From NCBI RefSeq assembly GCF_014288115.1, contig NZ_JACOOK010000002.1:525916-589915 (forward strand): 64,000 nucleotides of DNA, written 5' to 3'. Position 1 is the first letter of the stretch, and each line of letters begins with the position of its first letter. Source of the DNA: Alistipes_A hominis. Its GTDB lineage: Bacteria; Bacteroidota; Bacteroidia; Bacteroidales; Rikenellaceae. Positions 33,069 through 42,268 of the stretch are shown here, one piece after another. Below the pieces are notes generated by a model, which saw only the letters and a program-made list of their open reading frames with translations, was not told where the DNA came from and did no database searches. Made by a program: the position numbers and the translations under genes.

Positions 33069-34358
33069 TTACAGCAGGTCTTTTCCGATGTCCGTGCGGT
33101 AGTATTTCCCTTCGTAGCCGATTCCTTCGATCGTTTTGTAGGATTTGCCGACGGCGTCCGTAATGTTGTCGCCGAACGACGTGACGGCCAGCACGCGCCC
33201 GCCTGCCGTAAACGTTTTGCCGCCTTTGGCCGTGGTTCCCGCATGGAAGACGATGCTGTCTGCCGTGTTGCCGAGTCCTTTGATTTCCATGCCTTTGGCA
33301 TAGTCGCCCGGGTAGCCGCCGGATACGCAGACCACTGTGGCGGCGGTCGCCGGGGTGATTTTCAGTTCGTATTGGTCGAGTCCGCCGTAAGCGATGCCCT
33401 GGAACAGTTCGACGATGTCCGATTCGATGCGCGGCAGCACCGCTTCGGTTTCGGGATCGCCCATGCGGACGTTGTATTCGATCACATAAGGATCGCCTTG
33501 CACGTTCATCAATCCGATGAAAATAAATCCTTTGTAGTCGATCTTATCGGCAGAGAGCCCTTTGACGGTCGGTTCGACGATGGTCGATACGACCTTGTCC
33601 ATAAATTTTGCGTCGGCGAACGGAACCGGCGATACGGCCCCCATGCCGCCGGTGTTCGGGCCGGTGTCCCCGACGCCGATCCGCTTGTAATCTTTTGCGA
33701 CGGGCAGCACGCTGAAATTCTTGCCGTCGGTGGCTACGAAAACCGAACATTCGATTCCCGACAGGAACTCTTCGATCACGACCGTGTCGCCGGCGTGCCC
33801 GAAACGCCCGTTGAGCATCGTATCCAGCTCGGCTTTCGCCGTTTCGAGCGAATCGACGATCAGCACTCCTTTTCCGGCGGCCAGTCCGTCGGCTTTCAGC
33901 ACGTAAGGCGCTTTCAGCGTTTCGAGAAAGGCTTTGGCTTCGTCGGCGTTTTTCTTTGTGAAACTACGGTAGGCGGCCGTCGGAATACGGTGGCGGATCA
34001 TGAAATCCTTGGCGAAATCCTTACTCCCTTCGAGCCGCGCCCCGACCGTCGACGGGCCGATCACGGGGATGTTGCTGATCTGATGGTCTTCCTTGAAAAA
34101 ATCGTAAATCCCTTTTACCAGCGGTTCTTCCGGGCCGACGACGACCATGTTGATGTTGTTCGACAGCACGAACTGTTTGACGGCCGCGAAATTGACCGGA
34201 TTGATGTCCACGTTCGTCCCGCATACGGCGGTGCCTGCGTTCCCCGGAGCGATATACAGCCGCGCCAGCCGCTTGCTTTGAGCGATTTTCCATGCAAAGG
34301 CATGTTCACGGCCCCCTGAGCCCAATAAAAGGATATTTACTGATTCGGGATATTTCAT
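33069..34358 (-). CDS. purD: Phosphoribosylamine-glycine ligase
   Basis: 429 residues. PurD joins 5-phosphoribosylamine and glycine with ATP in purine synthesis. The N-terminus NILLLGSGGREHAFAWK and the ATP-grasp features YVLKADGLAAGKGVLI, VVIEEFLSGIECSVF and YNVRMGDPETEAVLPR are complete. The length is normal. It is read together with the membrane protein gene that follows. Confidence 0.97.
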   Translation of the reverse strand: MKYPESVNILLLGSGGREHAFAWKIAQSKRLARLYIAPGNAGTAVCGTNVDINPVNFAAVKQFVLSNNINMVVVGPEEPLVKGIYDFFKEDHQISNIPVIGPSTVGARLEGSKDFAKDFMIRHRIPTAAYRSFTKKNADEAKAFLETLKAPYVLKADGLAAGKGVLIVDSLETAKAELDTMLNGRFGHAGDTVVIEEFLSGIECSVFVATDGKNFSVLPVAKDYKRIGVGDTGPNTGGMGAVSPVPFADAKFMDKVVSTIVEPTVKGLSADKIDYKGFIFIGLMNVQGDPYVIEYNVRMGDPETEAVLPRIESDIVELFQGIAYGGLDQYELKITPATAATVVCVSGGYPGDYAKGMEIKGLGNTADSIVFHAGTTAKGGKTFTAGGRVLAVTSFGDNITDAVGKSYKTIEGIGYEGKYYRTDIGKDLL

Positions 34359-34455
34359 CGGTTTTATCGTTTTATGACTGTTTTTCGAATCCGGTTGCGG
34401 ACCCGTCCGCTTCGGGATGCGTCTTTCGCCGGTTCCGGTCTTTTCAAAATGAATA

Positions 34456-34463
34456 CAAAAGTA
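34456..34463 (-). promoter_or_regulatory. Candidate -7 box (TACTTTTG) for purD
   Basis: TACTTTTG on the minus strand about 98 bases upstream of the purD ATG. No TTG at the standard -33 spacing. Confidence 0.35.
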
Positions 34464-34643
34464 ACCCTCTTCCCGGCAATTTCACCATATTTCCTGCCAA
34501 AAAAATAAACAAAATACTAAAAAACGGTCGAAACGTTTGATATTTTGTTTTTTGCGGCCCGTTTTTTCAAAAGGACATGCCGGCCGAAATCATTCGACGC
34601 AAGGGGCGGTAAGATCGTCTCCGCTTTTCACGGTTTTACTGAT

Positions 34644-34719
34644 AAAGCCGACGGCAGACCGTGACGGATAGACCGTTTTACCAGCCGGTTTTATATTTCG
34701 AATCTGCTCCGTCGGCTTT
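34644..34719 (+). other. Large imperfect hairpin upstream of ldhA
   Basis: A perfect 11-bp inverted repeat (34644-34654 with 34709-34719), extended after a two-base bulge by four more pairs (34655-34658 with 34703-34706), encloses about 44 bases. It could be part of a long ldhA leader or an old terminator; no T-run follows. Confidence 0.4.
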
Positions 34720-34808
34720 CAGCCGTTGGATACATGGGGTAATTCTGCGGTATTGTGGAAAATGCGGTTAAATTTAAAGCGCTGCGCGGAAGATTTTCAT
34801 GATATTTG

Positions 34809-34824
34809 TTATGATTCACCATAA
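34809..34824. promoter_or_regulatory. Candidate operator upstream of ldhA
   Basis: TTATG-N6-CATAA is a perfect short palindrome about 55 bases before the ldhA start. The spacing resembles Crp/Fnr- or Rex-type operators, which control fermentative dehydrogenases in other bacteria, but the sequence matches neither consensus well. Confidence 0.25.
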
Positions 34825-34878
34825 TCGTGAAAAGTAGAACGACTGTTTTGTCAAAACCGATACATTAAAAAAATACAA

Positions 34879-35880
34879 ATGAAAATAACATTTTTCGGAA
34901 CACAGCCTTACGACCGGGATTCGTTCGACCGGGCCAATGCCGCCTTCGGATTCGAGTTCAACTACCACCGGAGCCATTTGAATCTCAATAATGTGGCTCT
35001 GGCGCAGGATACCGACGTCGTGTGTATTTTCGTGAACGATACGGCCGATGCCGAAACCATCGGCCGGCTTGCCGCCATGGGAGTGAAGCTGATCGCATTG
35101 CGTTGCGCGGGTTTCAACAACGTGGATTTGAATGCCGCGGCAAGGCACCGCATTCCGGTGGTGCGCGTGCCGGCCTATTCGCCTTATGCCGTGGCCGAAT
35201 ATGCCGTAGCGTTGATGCTGGCGCTCAACCGCAAGATCCACCGCGCCTACTGGCGTACGCGCGACGGTAATTTCTCATTGCACGGCCTGTTGGGGTTCGA
35301 TATGCACGGAAAAACGGCCGGAATCGTCGGAACGGGCCAAATAGCGAAGGTGTTGATCCGCATATTAAAGGGTTTCGGGTTGAATATACTGGCGTACGAC
35401 CTTTATCCCGACCGGGAGTTCGCGGCGAACGAAGGAGTGGAGTACGTGCCGCTCGAACAGTTGTTCCGGCAATCGGACATCATTTCGCTGCATTGTCCCC
35501 TGACCGAGCAGACCCGGTATATGATCAATGAAAAAGCCATCGATCAGATGAAAGAAGGGATGATGCTCATTAATACGGGGCGGGGACAACTGATCCATAC
35601 GGAGGCTTTGATCGAGGGGCTGAAAAAGAAAAAGATCGGTTCGGCCGGTCTCGACGTTTACGAGGAGGAAGCGGCTTACTTTTACGAGGATACTTCCGAC
35701 CGGATCATGGGCGACGATATGCTGGCGCGCCTGTTGTCGTTCAACAATGTGATCGTGACCTCGCACCAGGGATTTTTCACCCGTGAGGCGCTGGATAACA
35801 TTGCGCATACGACCCTGCAAAATGTCCGCGATTTCTCGGACGGGCGGAGACTGACGAACGAAGTGCGTCCGGGAGCATAG
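34879..35880 (+). CDS. ldhA: D-lactate dehydrogenase (2-hydroxyacid dehydrogenase family)
   Basis: 333 residues. NADH-dependent reduction of pyruvate to D-lactate in the cytoplasm. The Rossmann motif is GIVGTGQIAKVLIRIL, the substrate-binding Arg is in INTGRGQLIHTEAL, the Glu in LDVYEEEAAYFYED and the catalytic His in VIVTSHQGFFTREAL. The length and the YEEE-YFYED insert match D-LDH more than other family members. It ends before a strong terminator and appears monocistronic. Confidence 0.93.
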   Translation: MKITFFGTQPYDRDSFDRANAAFGFEFNYHRSHLNLNNVALAQDTDVVCIFVNDTADAETIGRLAAMGVKLIALRCAGFNNVDLNAAARHRIPVVRVPAYSPYAVAEYAVALMLALNRKIHRAYWRTRDGNFSLHGLLGFDMHGKTAGIVGTGQIAKVLIRILKGFGLNILAYDLYPDREFAANEGVEYVPLEQLFRQSDIISLHCPLTEQTRYMINEKAIDQMKEGMMLINTGRGQLIHTEALIEGLKKKKIGSAGLDVYEEEAAYFYEDTSDRIMGDDMLARLLSFNNVIVTSHQGFFTREALDNIAHTTLQNVRDFSDGRRLTNEVRPGA

Positions 35881-35932
35881 GCCTGACTGCCGCCCGGCGA
35901 AATTTCCGGATTGTCAGATTTCCGGAATGAAT

Positions 35933-35978
35933 ACGAATCAGGCGACGGAATTTCAGAGTTTCCCGTCGCCTGATTCGT
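35933..35978 (+). terminator. Terminator after ldhA
   Basis: A perfect 16-bp stem (35933-35948 with 35963-35978) with a 14-base loop, 52 bases after the ldhA stop. It faces the end of the GH127 gene at 36095 and may serve both directions. Confidence 0.78.
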
Positions 35979-36094
35979 TTCCGTATGTCGTCCGGACAGA
36001 CTGGAGCGTCTTGCCGGGAGGATCGTGCGTTCGATTGGAAAACACATGAACGCGTTCGTCCGTGTATCTCCGCTTTTTGGATGAATCCGGCCGT

Positions 36095-38020
36095 CTATTC
36101 CGTTTTTACCGGCAGCCAGGTGCATATTTTGGCTCCCTCCCATCCGTTGACCGAGGCGTAGTCGGTCATCCGGATCTCGCCGTCGGCGGTCGGAACCGCA
36201 AACTCTATTCGTGTGGTCGGCAGGGTCGGGTTCACTTTTTTGATTTTGACGATTCCGTTTTCGTCGGCGATTATCCGTACCGGCTTGTCGTAATCGGGAT
36301 CGATGTTCTGGTCGCGGGCCAGTACGATCGGGCCCCAGACGACCGCCTGGAAATTATCTCCTTTGCGGTTGCTGCCGTGCGGCGCGTCGATGACGCGGCA
36401 GGTCATGTCGAAAGCGACCTCGATGCGGTCGCCGGCCTGCCATTTGCGCGTCAATTCGGCGTAGGTGCCCGGCGCGACTTCCTGCGTCTTTCCGTTCACT
36501 TTGACGACGGTATTCGCGCTCCAGGAAGGAATGCGCAATTTTAGGGTGAATTCTTCTTTCTTTTCGGGCGTGACTTCGATGATCACGTTGCCGGTCAGCG
36601 GGAAATCCGTTTCGAGGGAGAGTTTCAGCGGGCGTTTACGGGGCGTCGTCATGTCGATTTCGCTCGCATTGTACAGATTGACGATCGGCCCCCGATCGTC
36701 TTCCATGACGGCTACGTACGGAATGTAGGCCAGTCCCATCGGACCGTTGAGGTTGCAACAGGTGACGTAAAAATCGCCGAAATGCCAGCCCCAGCCGTAA
36801 TTGACGACCTTGTTGCCGTTCAGCAGATTCACGTAACTGAACCCGTCGCCCGAAGGTTTCATCGCCCCGAGCAGGCCGTTATAGACGTATTTTTCGATCT
36901 CGTCCACGGGCGAGGGATCGCCGGTCAGGCGCATGATCTGGGAGCAGAATTTCAGCCAGGTTACCCCCACGCAGGTCTCCATCATGCGGGTGATGTCGGG
37001 GTTGGTTTGTTCGAAAGCGGTGTTGCCCCACGCCTCCCCGGCGACGTAGGGGTGGTAGGGCTGATCGGCCCCGGCGTTGCCGATGATGGTGAGTTCGTTT
37101 TTCCGGATGTTGTCGTACAGGTTCATGAATGCTTGTTTGCAGCGCTCGTCGCCCGTTGCCCGGTAGTATTCTACGACCCCTTCGAACATCGACATCATTT
37201 CGTACGCCTTGGGGTAATGGCCGCTCATCTTGTAAGGGAGAGTGTTGTCGCAGGCTTGCTGGATCAGATCGAAATGCTTGGTTCCGCCCGATTCGACGAT
37301 GTACGAGGCGAAGTCCAGGTACCGTTGCTCGCCGGTCCAGTTGTACAGCCGCATGAAGGGTTCCAGCAGCGTGCTGGATTCGATGTGGCACGCTTCGTGG
37401 CCGATGTTGGTGGCGCTCCAGCCCAGATCGACGATTTCCGTCTTGGGCGCATGTCCTATTTGCGCGATGAGGCAGTCGGCGTGTTTTTTCAACGCCTCCA
37501 GTACGGCGGGGTTCTGTTCGACCCAGCGATAGTATTCATCCAGTCCGAGCATGACGTACTTGCGCTCCCACAGGTCGCCGTTCTCCCCGCCGGGCTGCTG
37601 CTCTTCGGGCGTACAGCTGATACTGCCGTTGGGATTCTGTACCGAAAGCAGGTCTTCGACCGTCGCCTTCAGGATGCTTTTGAGTTCCGGGTCCTGGGTG
37701 TATCGGTAAAACATGCAGCCCGAGCGCACCGCTTTGCCCCACATTTCGCCGAGGGCGAATTGGGGCGCAGCCTGGGAACGGAAAAATTCCACGAATTCGC
37801 GGTAGGGCAGTTCGCCTTTGTTCCAATGTTCGATCGAGTTCCGGATGTCGTTTTCGAGAAAATTGGTCAGCCGGACGGCGCCTGCCGGAAGCGGCGCGAA
37901 CCGGTCCGTAACGGTTTGCGCCGATACGAAAAGTCCCGTTCCCAGTAGTACGGAGAGGGTGCAGATGCCTGTTTTCGCAATGCGGCGGGCCGGAATCCGG
38001 CAAAAAGTAGAAAGTTTCAT
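36095..38020 (-). CDS. Secreted GH127-family glycoside hydrolase (beta-L-arabinofuranosidase type)
   Basis: 641 residues starting MKLSTFCRIPARR, with a signal peptide ending near LFVSAQ. An (alpha/alpha)6 barrel is followed by beta-sandwich domains. GH127 enzymes use a Zn-bound Cys nucleophile; the metal and nucleophile motifs are visible as METCVGVTWLKF and YVTCCNLNGP. The related families GH137, GH142 and GH146 make exact substrate assignment uncertain, but arabinofuranosides are likely. The frame is open 136 codons upstream over the metX end, which I reject as coding. It lies 104 bases after metX on the same strand. Confidence 0.87.
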   Translation of the reverse strand: MKLSTFCRIPARRIAKTGICTLSVLLGTGLFVSAQTVTDRFAPLPAGAVRLTNFLENDIRNSIEHWNKGELPYREFVEFFRSQAAPQFALGEMWGKAVRSGCMFYRYTQDPELKSILKATVEDLLSVQNPNGSISCTPEEQQPGGENGDLWERKYVMLGLDEYYRWVEQNPAVLEALKKHADCLIAQIGHAPKTEIVDLGWSATNIGHEACHIESSTLLEPFMRLYNWTGEQRYLDFASYIVESGGTKHFDLIQQACDNTLPYKMSGHYPKAYEMMSMFEGVVEYYRATGDERCKQAFMNLYDNIRKNELTIIGNAGADQPYHPYVAGEAWGNTAFEQTNPDITRMMETCVGVTWLKFCSQIMRLTGDPSPVDEIEKYVYNGLLGAMKPSGDGFSYVNLLNGNKVVNYGWGWHFGDFYVTCCNLNGPMGLAYIPYVAVMEDDRGPIVNLYNASEIDMTTPRKRPLKLSLETDFPLTGNVIIEVTPEKKEEFTLKLRIPSWSANTVVKVNGKTQEVAPGTYAELTRKWQAGDRIEVAFDMTCRVIDAPHGSNRKGDNFQAVVWGPIVLARDQNIDPDYDKPVRIIADENGIVKIKKVNPTLPTTRIEFAVPTADGEIRMTDYASVNGWEGAKICTWLPVKTE

Positions 38021-38124
38021 ATCAGTTTGGTTAAATATTTTAGGTATTCCGATTTGATCCGGGTTGCGGCAATATCGAAAAAAAAATGCCGAAAAGCAAC
38101 ATTCCCGGTGAAAATAACGGGATG

Positions 38125-39150
38125 TTACCGGGCCGTCGGCGTACCGATGAACGGTTTGAGCAGCGCGTTCAGCTTGTCGTATTCGACCAGGAACCCGTCG
38201 TGGCCGAACGGCGAGTCGATCAGCCGTAGCTGGCATTGCGGGATGTGACGGTACAGGAAGACCTGTTCCGAGACGGGAAAGATCATGTCCGACGAAATTC
38301 CCACGACCATCGTCGGGCTCGCGACCGATCCGAGCGCGCTTTCGATGCCGCCGCGGTAGCGTCCGACGTTGTGCGAGTCGAAAGCCTGCGTCAGGCGGTA
38401 GTAGGAGTAGGCGTCGAAACGGCGGCACAGTTTGTCACCCTGGTATTGCTGGTAGGTCGTCGCCCGGAATCCGGCTATTTTGTACAGGTTGTCGTTTTCC
38501 TGCTGCGTGGCGTTGTAAGCCGACGAACCGCGGTAGCTGAGCAGACCGATCGACCGGGAAACCCGCATACCCTTTTTCCCGGCTTCAGGGTCTTCCTGTC
38601 CGAAACTGGCGTCCGTTTCGATGGCCATGCGCTGCGATTCGTTGAAAGCGATGGCCCACGGCTGGCTGCGGGCCGCCGTTGCGATCAATACCAGTTTTCG
38701 GGCGAAGTTCGGTCGCGTCAGCGCCATTTCGAGGGCCTGGAATCCGCCGATCGAACTGCCGACGACGGCGTGAGCCGATGCGATGCCGAGGTGGTCGGCC
38801 AGCAGAAAATGGGCGTTGACCATGTCGCGTACCGTGATGAAGGGGAATGTGCCGTAGTACGGCTTCCCGGTCGCGGGATCGATGCTCAACGGACCGGTCG
38901 ATCCGTAATGCGAGCCGATGATGTTCGCGCAGACGATGAAATAACGCTTCGGGTCGAGAAACCGGCCCTGTTCGACCGTATGCGGCCACCAGTCGGCTAC
39001 GTCCGAGTTGGCTGTCAGCGCGTGGCAGACCCAGACCGCGTTGTTCCCTTTGAACGTTCCGAACGTGTGGTAGGCGATGGTCAGCTCGGGAAGCTTCTCT
39101 CCGTTTTCGAGCGCGAAAGGTTGGTCGTATTTGAAGTAGCGTACCGGCAT
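38125..39150 (-). CDS. metX: Homoserine O-acetyltransferase
   Basis: 341 residues. Alpha/beta hydrolase-fold enzyme that activates homoserine for methionine synthesis. Signatures: ELTIAYHTFGTF, VCHALTANSDVADWW, the nucleophile Ser in AVVGSSIGGFQALEM and the catalytic His in DSPFGHDGFLVE. Whether acetyl or succinyl is transferred cannot be read directly; family membership favours acetyl. No other methionine genes are adjacent. Confidence 0.94.
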   Translation of the reverse strand: MPVRYFKYDQPFALENGEKLPELTIAYHTFGTFKGNNAVWVCHALTANSDVADWWPHTVEQGRFLDPKRYFIVCANIIGSHYGSTGPLSIDPATGKPYYGTFPFITVRDMVNAHFLLADHLGIASAHAVVGSSIGGFQALEMALTRPNFARKLVLIATAARSQPWAIAFNESQRMAIETDASFGQEDPEAGKKGMRVSRSIGLLSYRGSSAYNATQQENDNLYKIAGFRATTYQQYQGDKLCRRFDAYSYYRLTQAFDSHNVGRYRGGIESALGSVASPTMVVGISSDMIFPVSEQVFLYRHIPQCQLRLIDSPFGHDGFLVEYDKLNALLKPFIGTPTAR

Positions 39151-39192
39151 CTGTCGTCGGGTTTAGTTTTCTGAATAAAATCGAATATTCTG

Positions 39193-39200
39193 CAAATTTA
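39193..39200 (-). promoter_or_regulatory. Candidate -7 box (TAAATTTG) for metX
   Basis: TAAATTTG on the minus strand, 42 bases before the metX ATG. No -33 TTG at the usual distance. Confidence 0.35.
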
Positions 39201-39349
39201 CTTGATTTTCCATGAGATTCATGTGCGCCCGCGAAAAAAATCGCCTAAAAAGTAATTTTATACATTTTTGTCCGGGTTGTTTGGTATGTCGATATTCTGA
39301 ATCGGATACAGTGCCCGGGAAGCGGATTTTGGAAGACGGGAGAAACCGA

Positions 39350-39386
39350 AAAGCCGGCGAAAATCCTTTCGAATTTTGCCGGTTTT
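39350..39386 (-). terminator. Terminator after the bat operon
   Basis: Hairpin CCGGCGAAAAT (39354-39364) with ATTTTGCCGG (39373-39382), one bulged G, followed on the minus strand by CTTTT. It lies about 50 bases after the batB stop. Confidence 0.7.
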
Positions 39387-39432
39387 ACCGACGGATCGAC
39401 CGTCCAGGAAAAATAATGCTTCCCGGAGGGCT

Positions 39433-40452
39433 TTATTGTTTTCGGAAAATATTCAAGCGGCTCAGGATACGGCTTTTCCGTTCGAGCATGACGAATTCGA
39501 TCAGTAGCAGCAGCAGTCCGATTCCGATCAGGTATTGGTATTGTTCGTTGAAATCTTCGAAAACGCTGGACGATAGTTGTTTTTTCTCGACTTCGTTGAT
39601 CTTCTTGACGATTTCGTCGAGTCCGAGGCTGCGGTTCGTGGCGCGGATGTAAGCGCCTCCGGTCGACAGGGCGATCTGTTCGAGCGTCGCTTCGTCGAGT
39701 TTCGATACGACCATGTTTCCTTTTTCGTCCTTGATGAAATTCCCGTCGATCGGGATCGGGGCGCCTTCCGGACTTCCGATGCCGATCGTATAGATCTTGA
39801 TCCCCTTTTCGGCGGCGGCCTTTGCTGCGGCAATGGCGTCGTCTTCGTGGTTCTCGCCGTCCGAGATGATGACGATGACGCGGCTGCCGTCGCTACCCGA
39901 CGAAAACGATTGGGACGCCAGGTCGATGGCCGCGCCGATGGCCGTTCCCTGTCTCGAAACCATGGTCGGGGAGATGTTGTTCGCAAACGTGCGGGCGATG
40001 ACGTAATCGGAGGTGATCGGAAGCTGCATATAGGCATCGCCGGCGAATACGATCAGTCCGATTTTATCCTGATGAAGCTGTTCGATCAGCCGGTCGATCG
40101 CGAATTTGGTGCGTTCGAGTCGATTCGGTTCGAAATCCTGCGCCAACATGCTGTTCGATACGTCGACCGCCAGCATCATTTCGATCCCCGTGCGCGTGAC
40201 CTCTTTCAGCTTGGAACCGAACTGCGGTCGCGCCAGGCCGATGACGATGAAGACCAGCGCCAGCGCGAAGATCGTGAACTTGGTGCGTACCCGTTTCGGA
40301 GAGGCCTCCGGCATCAGTCCCCGGATGGTTTCCGGGTCGCCGAAGCGTTCCAACGCCCGTCGCCGGACGCGTACTGAGTACCAGTAGACGCCGATCAGCA
40401 CGGGGACGAGGATCAGCAGGTAGAAATATTCGGGTGTTGCAAATCTGAACAT
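39433..40452 (-). CDS. batB: BatB-like von Willebrand factor A membrane protein
   Basis: 339 residues. Two N-terminal membrane helices (YFYLLILVPVLIGVYW; FTIFALALVFIVIGLA), a VWA domain with the MIDAS motif DVSNSML and a C-terminal helix (YLIGIGLLLLLIEFVML). Bat proteins are linked to aerotolerance and stress survival in Bacteroides fragilis; the VWA domain should face the periplasm. It is the last gene of the moxR-bat operon, 12 bases after batA. Confidence 0.93.
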   Translation of the reverse strand: MFRFATPEYFYLLILVPVLIGVYWYSVRVRRRALERFGDPETIRGLMPEASPKRVRTKFTIFALALVFIVIGLARPQFGSKLKEVTRTGIEMMLAVDVSNSMLAQDFEPNRLERTKFAIDRLIEQLHQDKIGLIVFAGDAYMQLPITSDYVIARTFANNISPTMVSRQGTAIGAAIDLASQSFSSGSDGSRVIVIISDGENHEDDAIAAAKAAAEKGIKIYTIGIGSPEGAPIPIDGNFIKDEKGNMVVSKLDEATLEQIALSTGGAYIRATNRSLGLDEIVKKINEVEKKQLSSSVFEDFNEQYQYLIGIGLLLLLIEFVMLERKSRILSRLNIFRKQ

Positions 40453-40464
40453 AGTCGTACGGTT

Positions 40465-41463
40465 TTACGGAATCTGGCGCAGCCACAGTTTACGGATCAA
40501 CATTTCGCAAACCAGCAACGCGAGCGCGGCCAGCGCGAAAAGGGCGAACCGTTCGTAATAACGGGTGACGTTTTCCACCTCCACGCGGCTTTTTTCCATT
40601 TGGTTGATCTCTTCGTAGATGTCGCGCAGTTTGTTGTTGTCGGTCGCCCGGAAATATTTGCCGCCCGTTTTTTCGGCGATTTGGGTCAGCATTTTTTCGT
40701 CGATCTCGACTTTCATCGGTACGTAGCTGATGTTGCCCCACATGTCGAGCGCCGGGTATGGAGCCGTCCCTTCGCTGCCGACGCCGATCGTGTAGACACG
40801 GATGCCGAGCGTTTGGGCGATATCGGCCGCGGTCAGCGGAGCGATCTGCCCGCTGTTGTTGACGCCGTCCGTGAGCAGGATCACCACCTTGCTTTTGGCC
40901 GAGCTCTCGCGCAGCCGGTTGACCGCTGTGCCGAGCCCGTTGCCGATTGCCGTGCCGTCTTCGATGATGCCGCTTTTGACGGTGCCGAGGATATTGACCA
41001 GCGAGGCTTTGTCGGTGGTCAGCGGACTCTGCGTAAAGCTTTCGCCGGCGAATACCACCAGGCCGATCCGGTCGTTCGGACGGTCCATGATGAAATTGGC
41101 GGCCATCTCTTTCGCGGCCGAGATCCGGTCGGGCTGGAAATCCCTTGCCAGCATACTGCCGGAGATGTCGAGCGCCAGCACGATGTCGATCCCCTCGGTC
41201 GAGCTGCTGGTGTTTTTCGATGTGCTTTGCGGGCGGGCCAGCGCCACGATCAGCAGCGCCGTCGCCAGGCATCTCAGAACGAACGGCAGGTGCTGCAGGT
41301 AGTATTTGGGCCCGTGCGGAAGCCGCCGTACGCCGGCTACGGTCGATATCCGCATCGTAGCCTTCCCCTGCCGCATCCGGTAGATGTAATAGGCGACCAT
41401 CGGCAGCAGCAGCAGCAACAGCCATAATAATTTGGGATTCGCGAATTTTGTTATGTCCACCAC
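40465..41463 (-). CDS. batA: BatA-like von Willebrand factor A membrane protein
   Basis: 332 residues. N-terminal helices (LLWLLLLLLPMVAYYIY and a second near residue 60), VWA domain with MIDAS motif LALDISGSML and Thr/Asp loops (TDGVNNSG), and a C-terminal helix (FALFALAALALLVCEML). Partner of BatB and other products of this operon in a membrane complex inferred from other Bacteroidota. It starts 40 bases after batC ends. Confidence 0.93.
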   Translation of the reverse strand: MVDITKFANPKLLWLLLLLLPMVAYYIYRMRQGKATMRISTVAGVRRLPHGPKYYLQHLPFVLRCLATALLIVALARPQSTSKNTSSSTEGIDIVLALDISGSMLARDFQPDRISAAKEMAANFIMDRPNDRIGLVVFAGESFTQSPLTTDKASLVNILGTVKSGIIEDGTAIGNGLGTAVNRLRESSAKSKVVILLTDGVNNSGQIAPLTAADIAQTLGIRVYTIGVGSEGTAPYPALDMWGNISYVPMKVEIDEKMLTQIAEKTGGKYFRATDNNKLRDIYEEINQMEKSRVEVENVTRYYERFALFALAALALLVCEMLIRKLWLRQIP

Positions 41464-41503
41464 GTCGATTGCTGATTTAAACAGATTTTTTCACCGGACG
41501 GCC

Positions 41504-42268
41504 CTACCAGTTTTTTCCCGAGTTTCCGACGGTCACCGCCTTCTTTTCGTCCACTTTCTTCTTTGTCTTGTCCTCGCTACCCTGGACGGCGTCGAGCATC
41601 CGCTCGGCTTCTTCGCGGCTCATGCTCCCCTGCGGCGGTTGCTGTCCGCCGGACGGAGGCTGCTGATCCTGTTTGTCGGGATCGTTGCCGTTTTGATTAT
41701 TATCCGGATTGTCTTTGTTTTGGTCTTTATCCGGATTTTGGTTCGGATCGTTTTTATCGTTTTTATTTTGGTCGTTCCGGTTGTCCTTGTTCTGGTCCTT
41801 GTTTTGATCGTTCTTGTTCTGATCGTTTTTGTCTTTGTCGAGCAGTTTTTTTGTGTAGGCGTAGTTGAACTTTGCTTCCATATCGGCCGGATTCAACCGC
41901 AGCGAGTTTTTGTACGCTTCGAGGGCTTCCTGCAGTTTGCGCTGCTGGAACAGGGCGTTTCCCTGGTTGAAATAGGCCGAAGCCGCGTTGTCCAGACGGG
42001 CCGAGTCGGCAGCCAGTTGTTCGTTCAGTCCGGCCGCTTCGTCGTAACGTTTCTGTTTGTACAGCGCGTCGGCCAGGTTGAAGTTCGCTTCGTAGGAATC
42101 GGGCTGTTTTTCCAGCGCTTTGCGGTAGGAGATCTCGGCTTCGGAGTACTCCGCTTTCCCGTAAAATTTGTTGCCCGAACGGATGTCGCGGCGTTCGGGG
42201 TATTTCTGTCCCGCCGCCATCCCGGCCGCCAATAGCAGCAGACAGGTTATGATCGTATGGCGTATCAT
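41504..42268 (-). CDS. batC: BatC-like tetratricopeptide repeat protein with low-complexity tail
   Basis: 254 residues. A signal peptide (LLLLAAGMAAGQ) is followed by TPR repeats (about 28-140: YSEAEISYRKALEKQPDSYE; AYFNQGNALFQQRKLQEALE). Residues about 145-215 are an Asn/Asp/Lys/Gln-rich stretch made of short near-repeats (NDQNKNDQNKD), then a Pro/Gly/Gln-rich part. The start overlaps the stop of the preceding gene by four bases (ATGA). TPRs probably mediate contacts within the Bat complex; the tail is likely disordered. Confidence 0.9.
   Translation of the reverse strand: MIRHTIITCLLLLAAGMAAGQKYPERRDIRSGNKFYGKAEYSEAEISYRKALEKQPDSYEANFNLADALYKQKRYDEAAGLNEQLAADSARLDNAASAYFNQGNALFQQRKLQEALEAYKNSLRLNPADMEAKFNYAYTKKLLDKDKNDQNKNDQNKDQNKDNRNDQNKNDKNDPNQNPDKDQNKDNPDNNQNGNDPDKQDQQPPSGGQQPPQGSMSREEAERMLDAVQGSEDKTKKKVDEKKAVTVGNSGKNW

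Larger units (their letters stand above)
34359..34878. other. 520-base divergent spacer between purD and ldhA
   Basis: No protein gene is visible. Near purD there is a -7 box; the middle contains an AT-rich run and a large imperfect hairpin (34644-34658 with 34703-34719); near ldhA there is a small palindrome TTATG-N6-CATAA at 34809-34824. Confidence 0.6.

Noticed and set aside
36095..38428. GH127 start at 38428 (136 residues longer)
   Set aside because: The extension lies over metX and lacks family similarity; the ATG at 38020 gives a proper signal peptide.
41563..41868. Repetitive DNA at 41650-41850 as a repeat array
   Set aside because: It encodes the in-frame Asn/Asp/Lys/Gln tail of BatC and has no regular spacer pattern.
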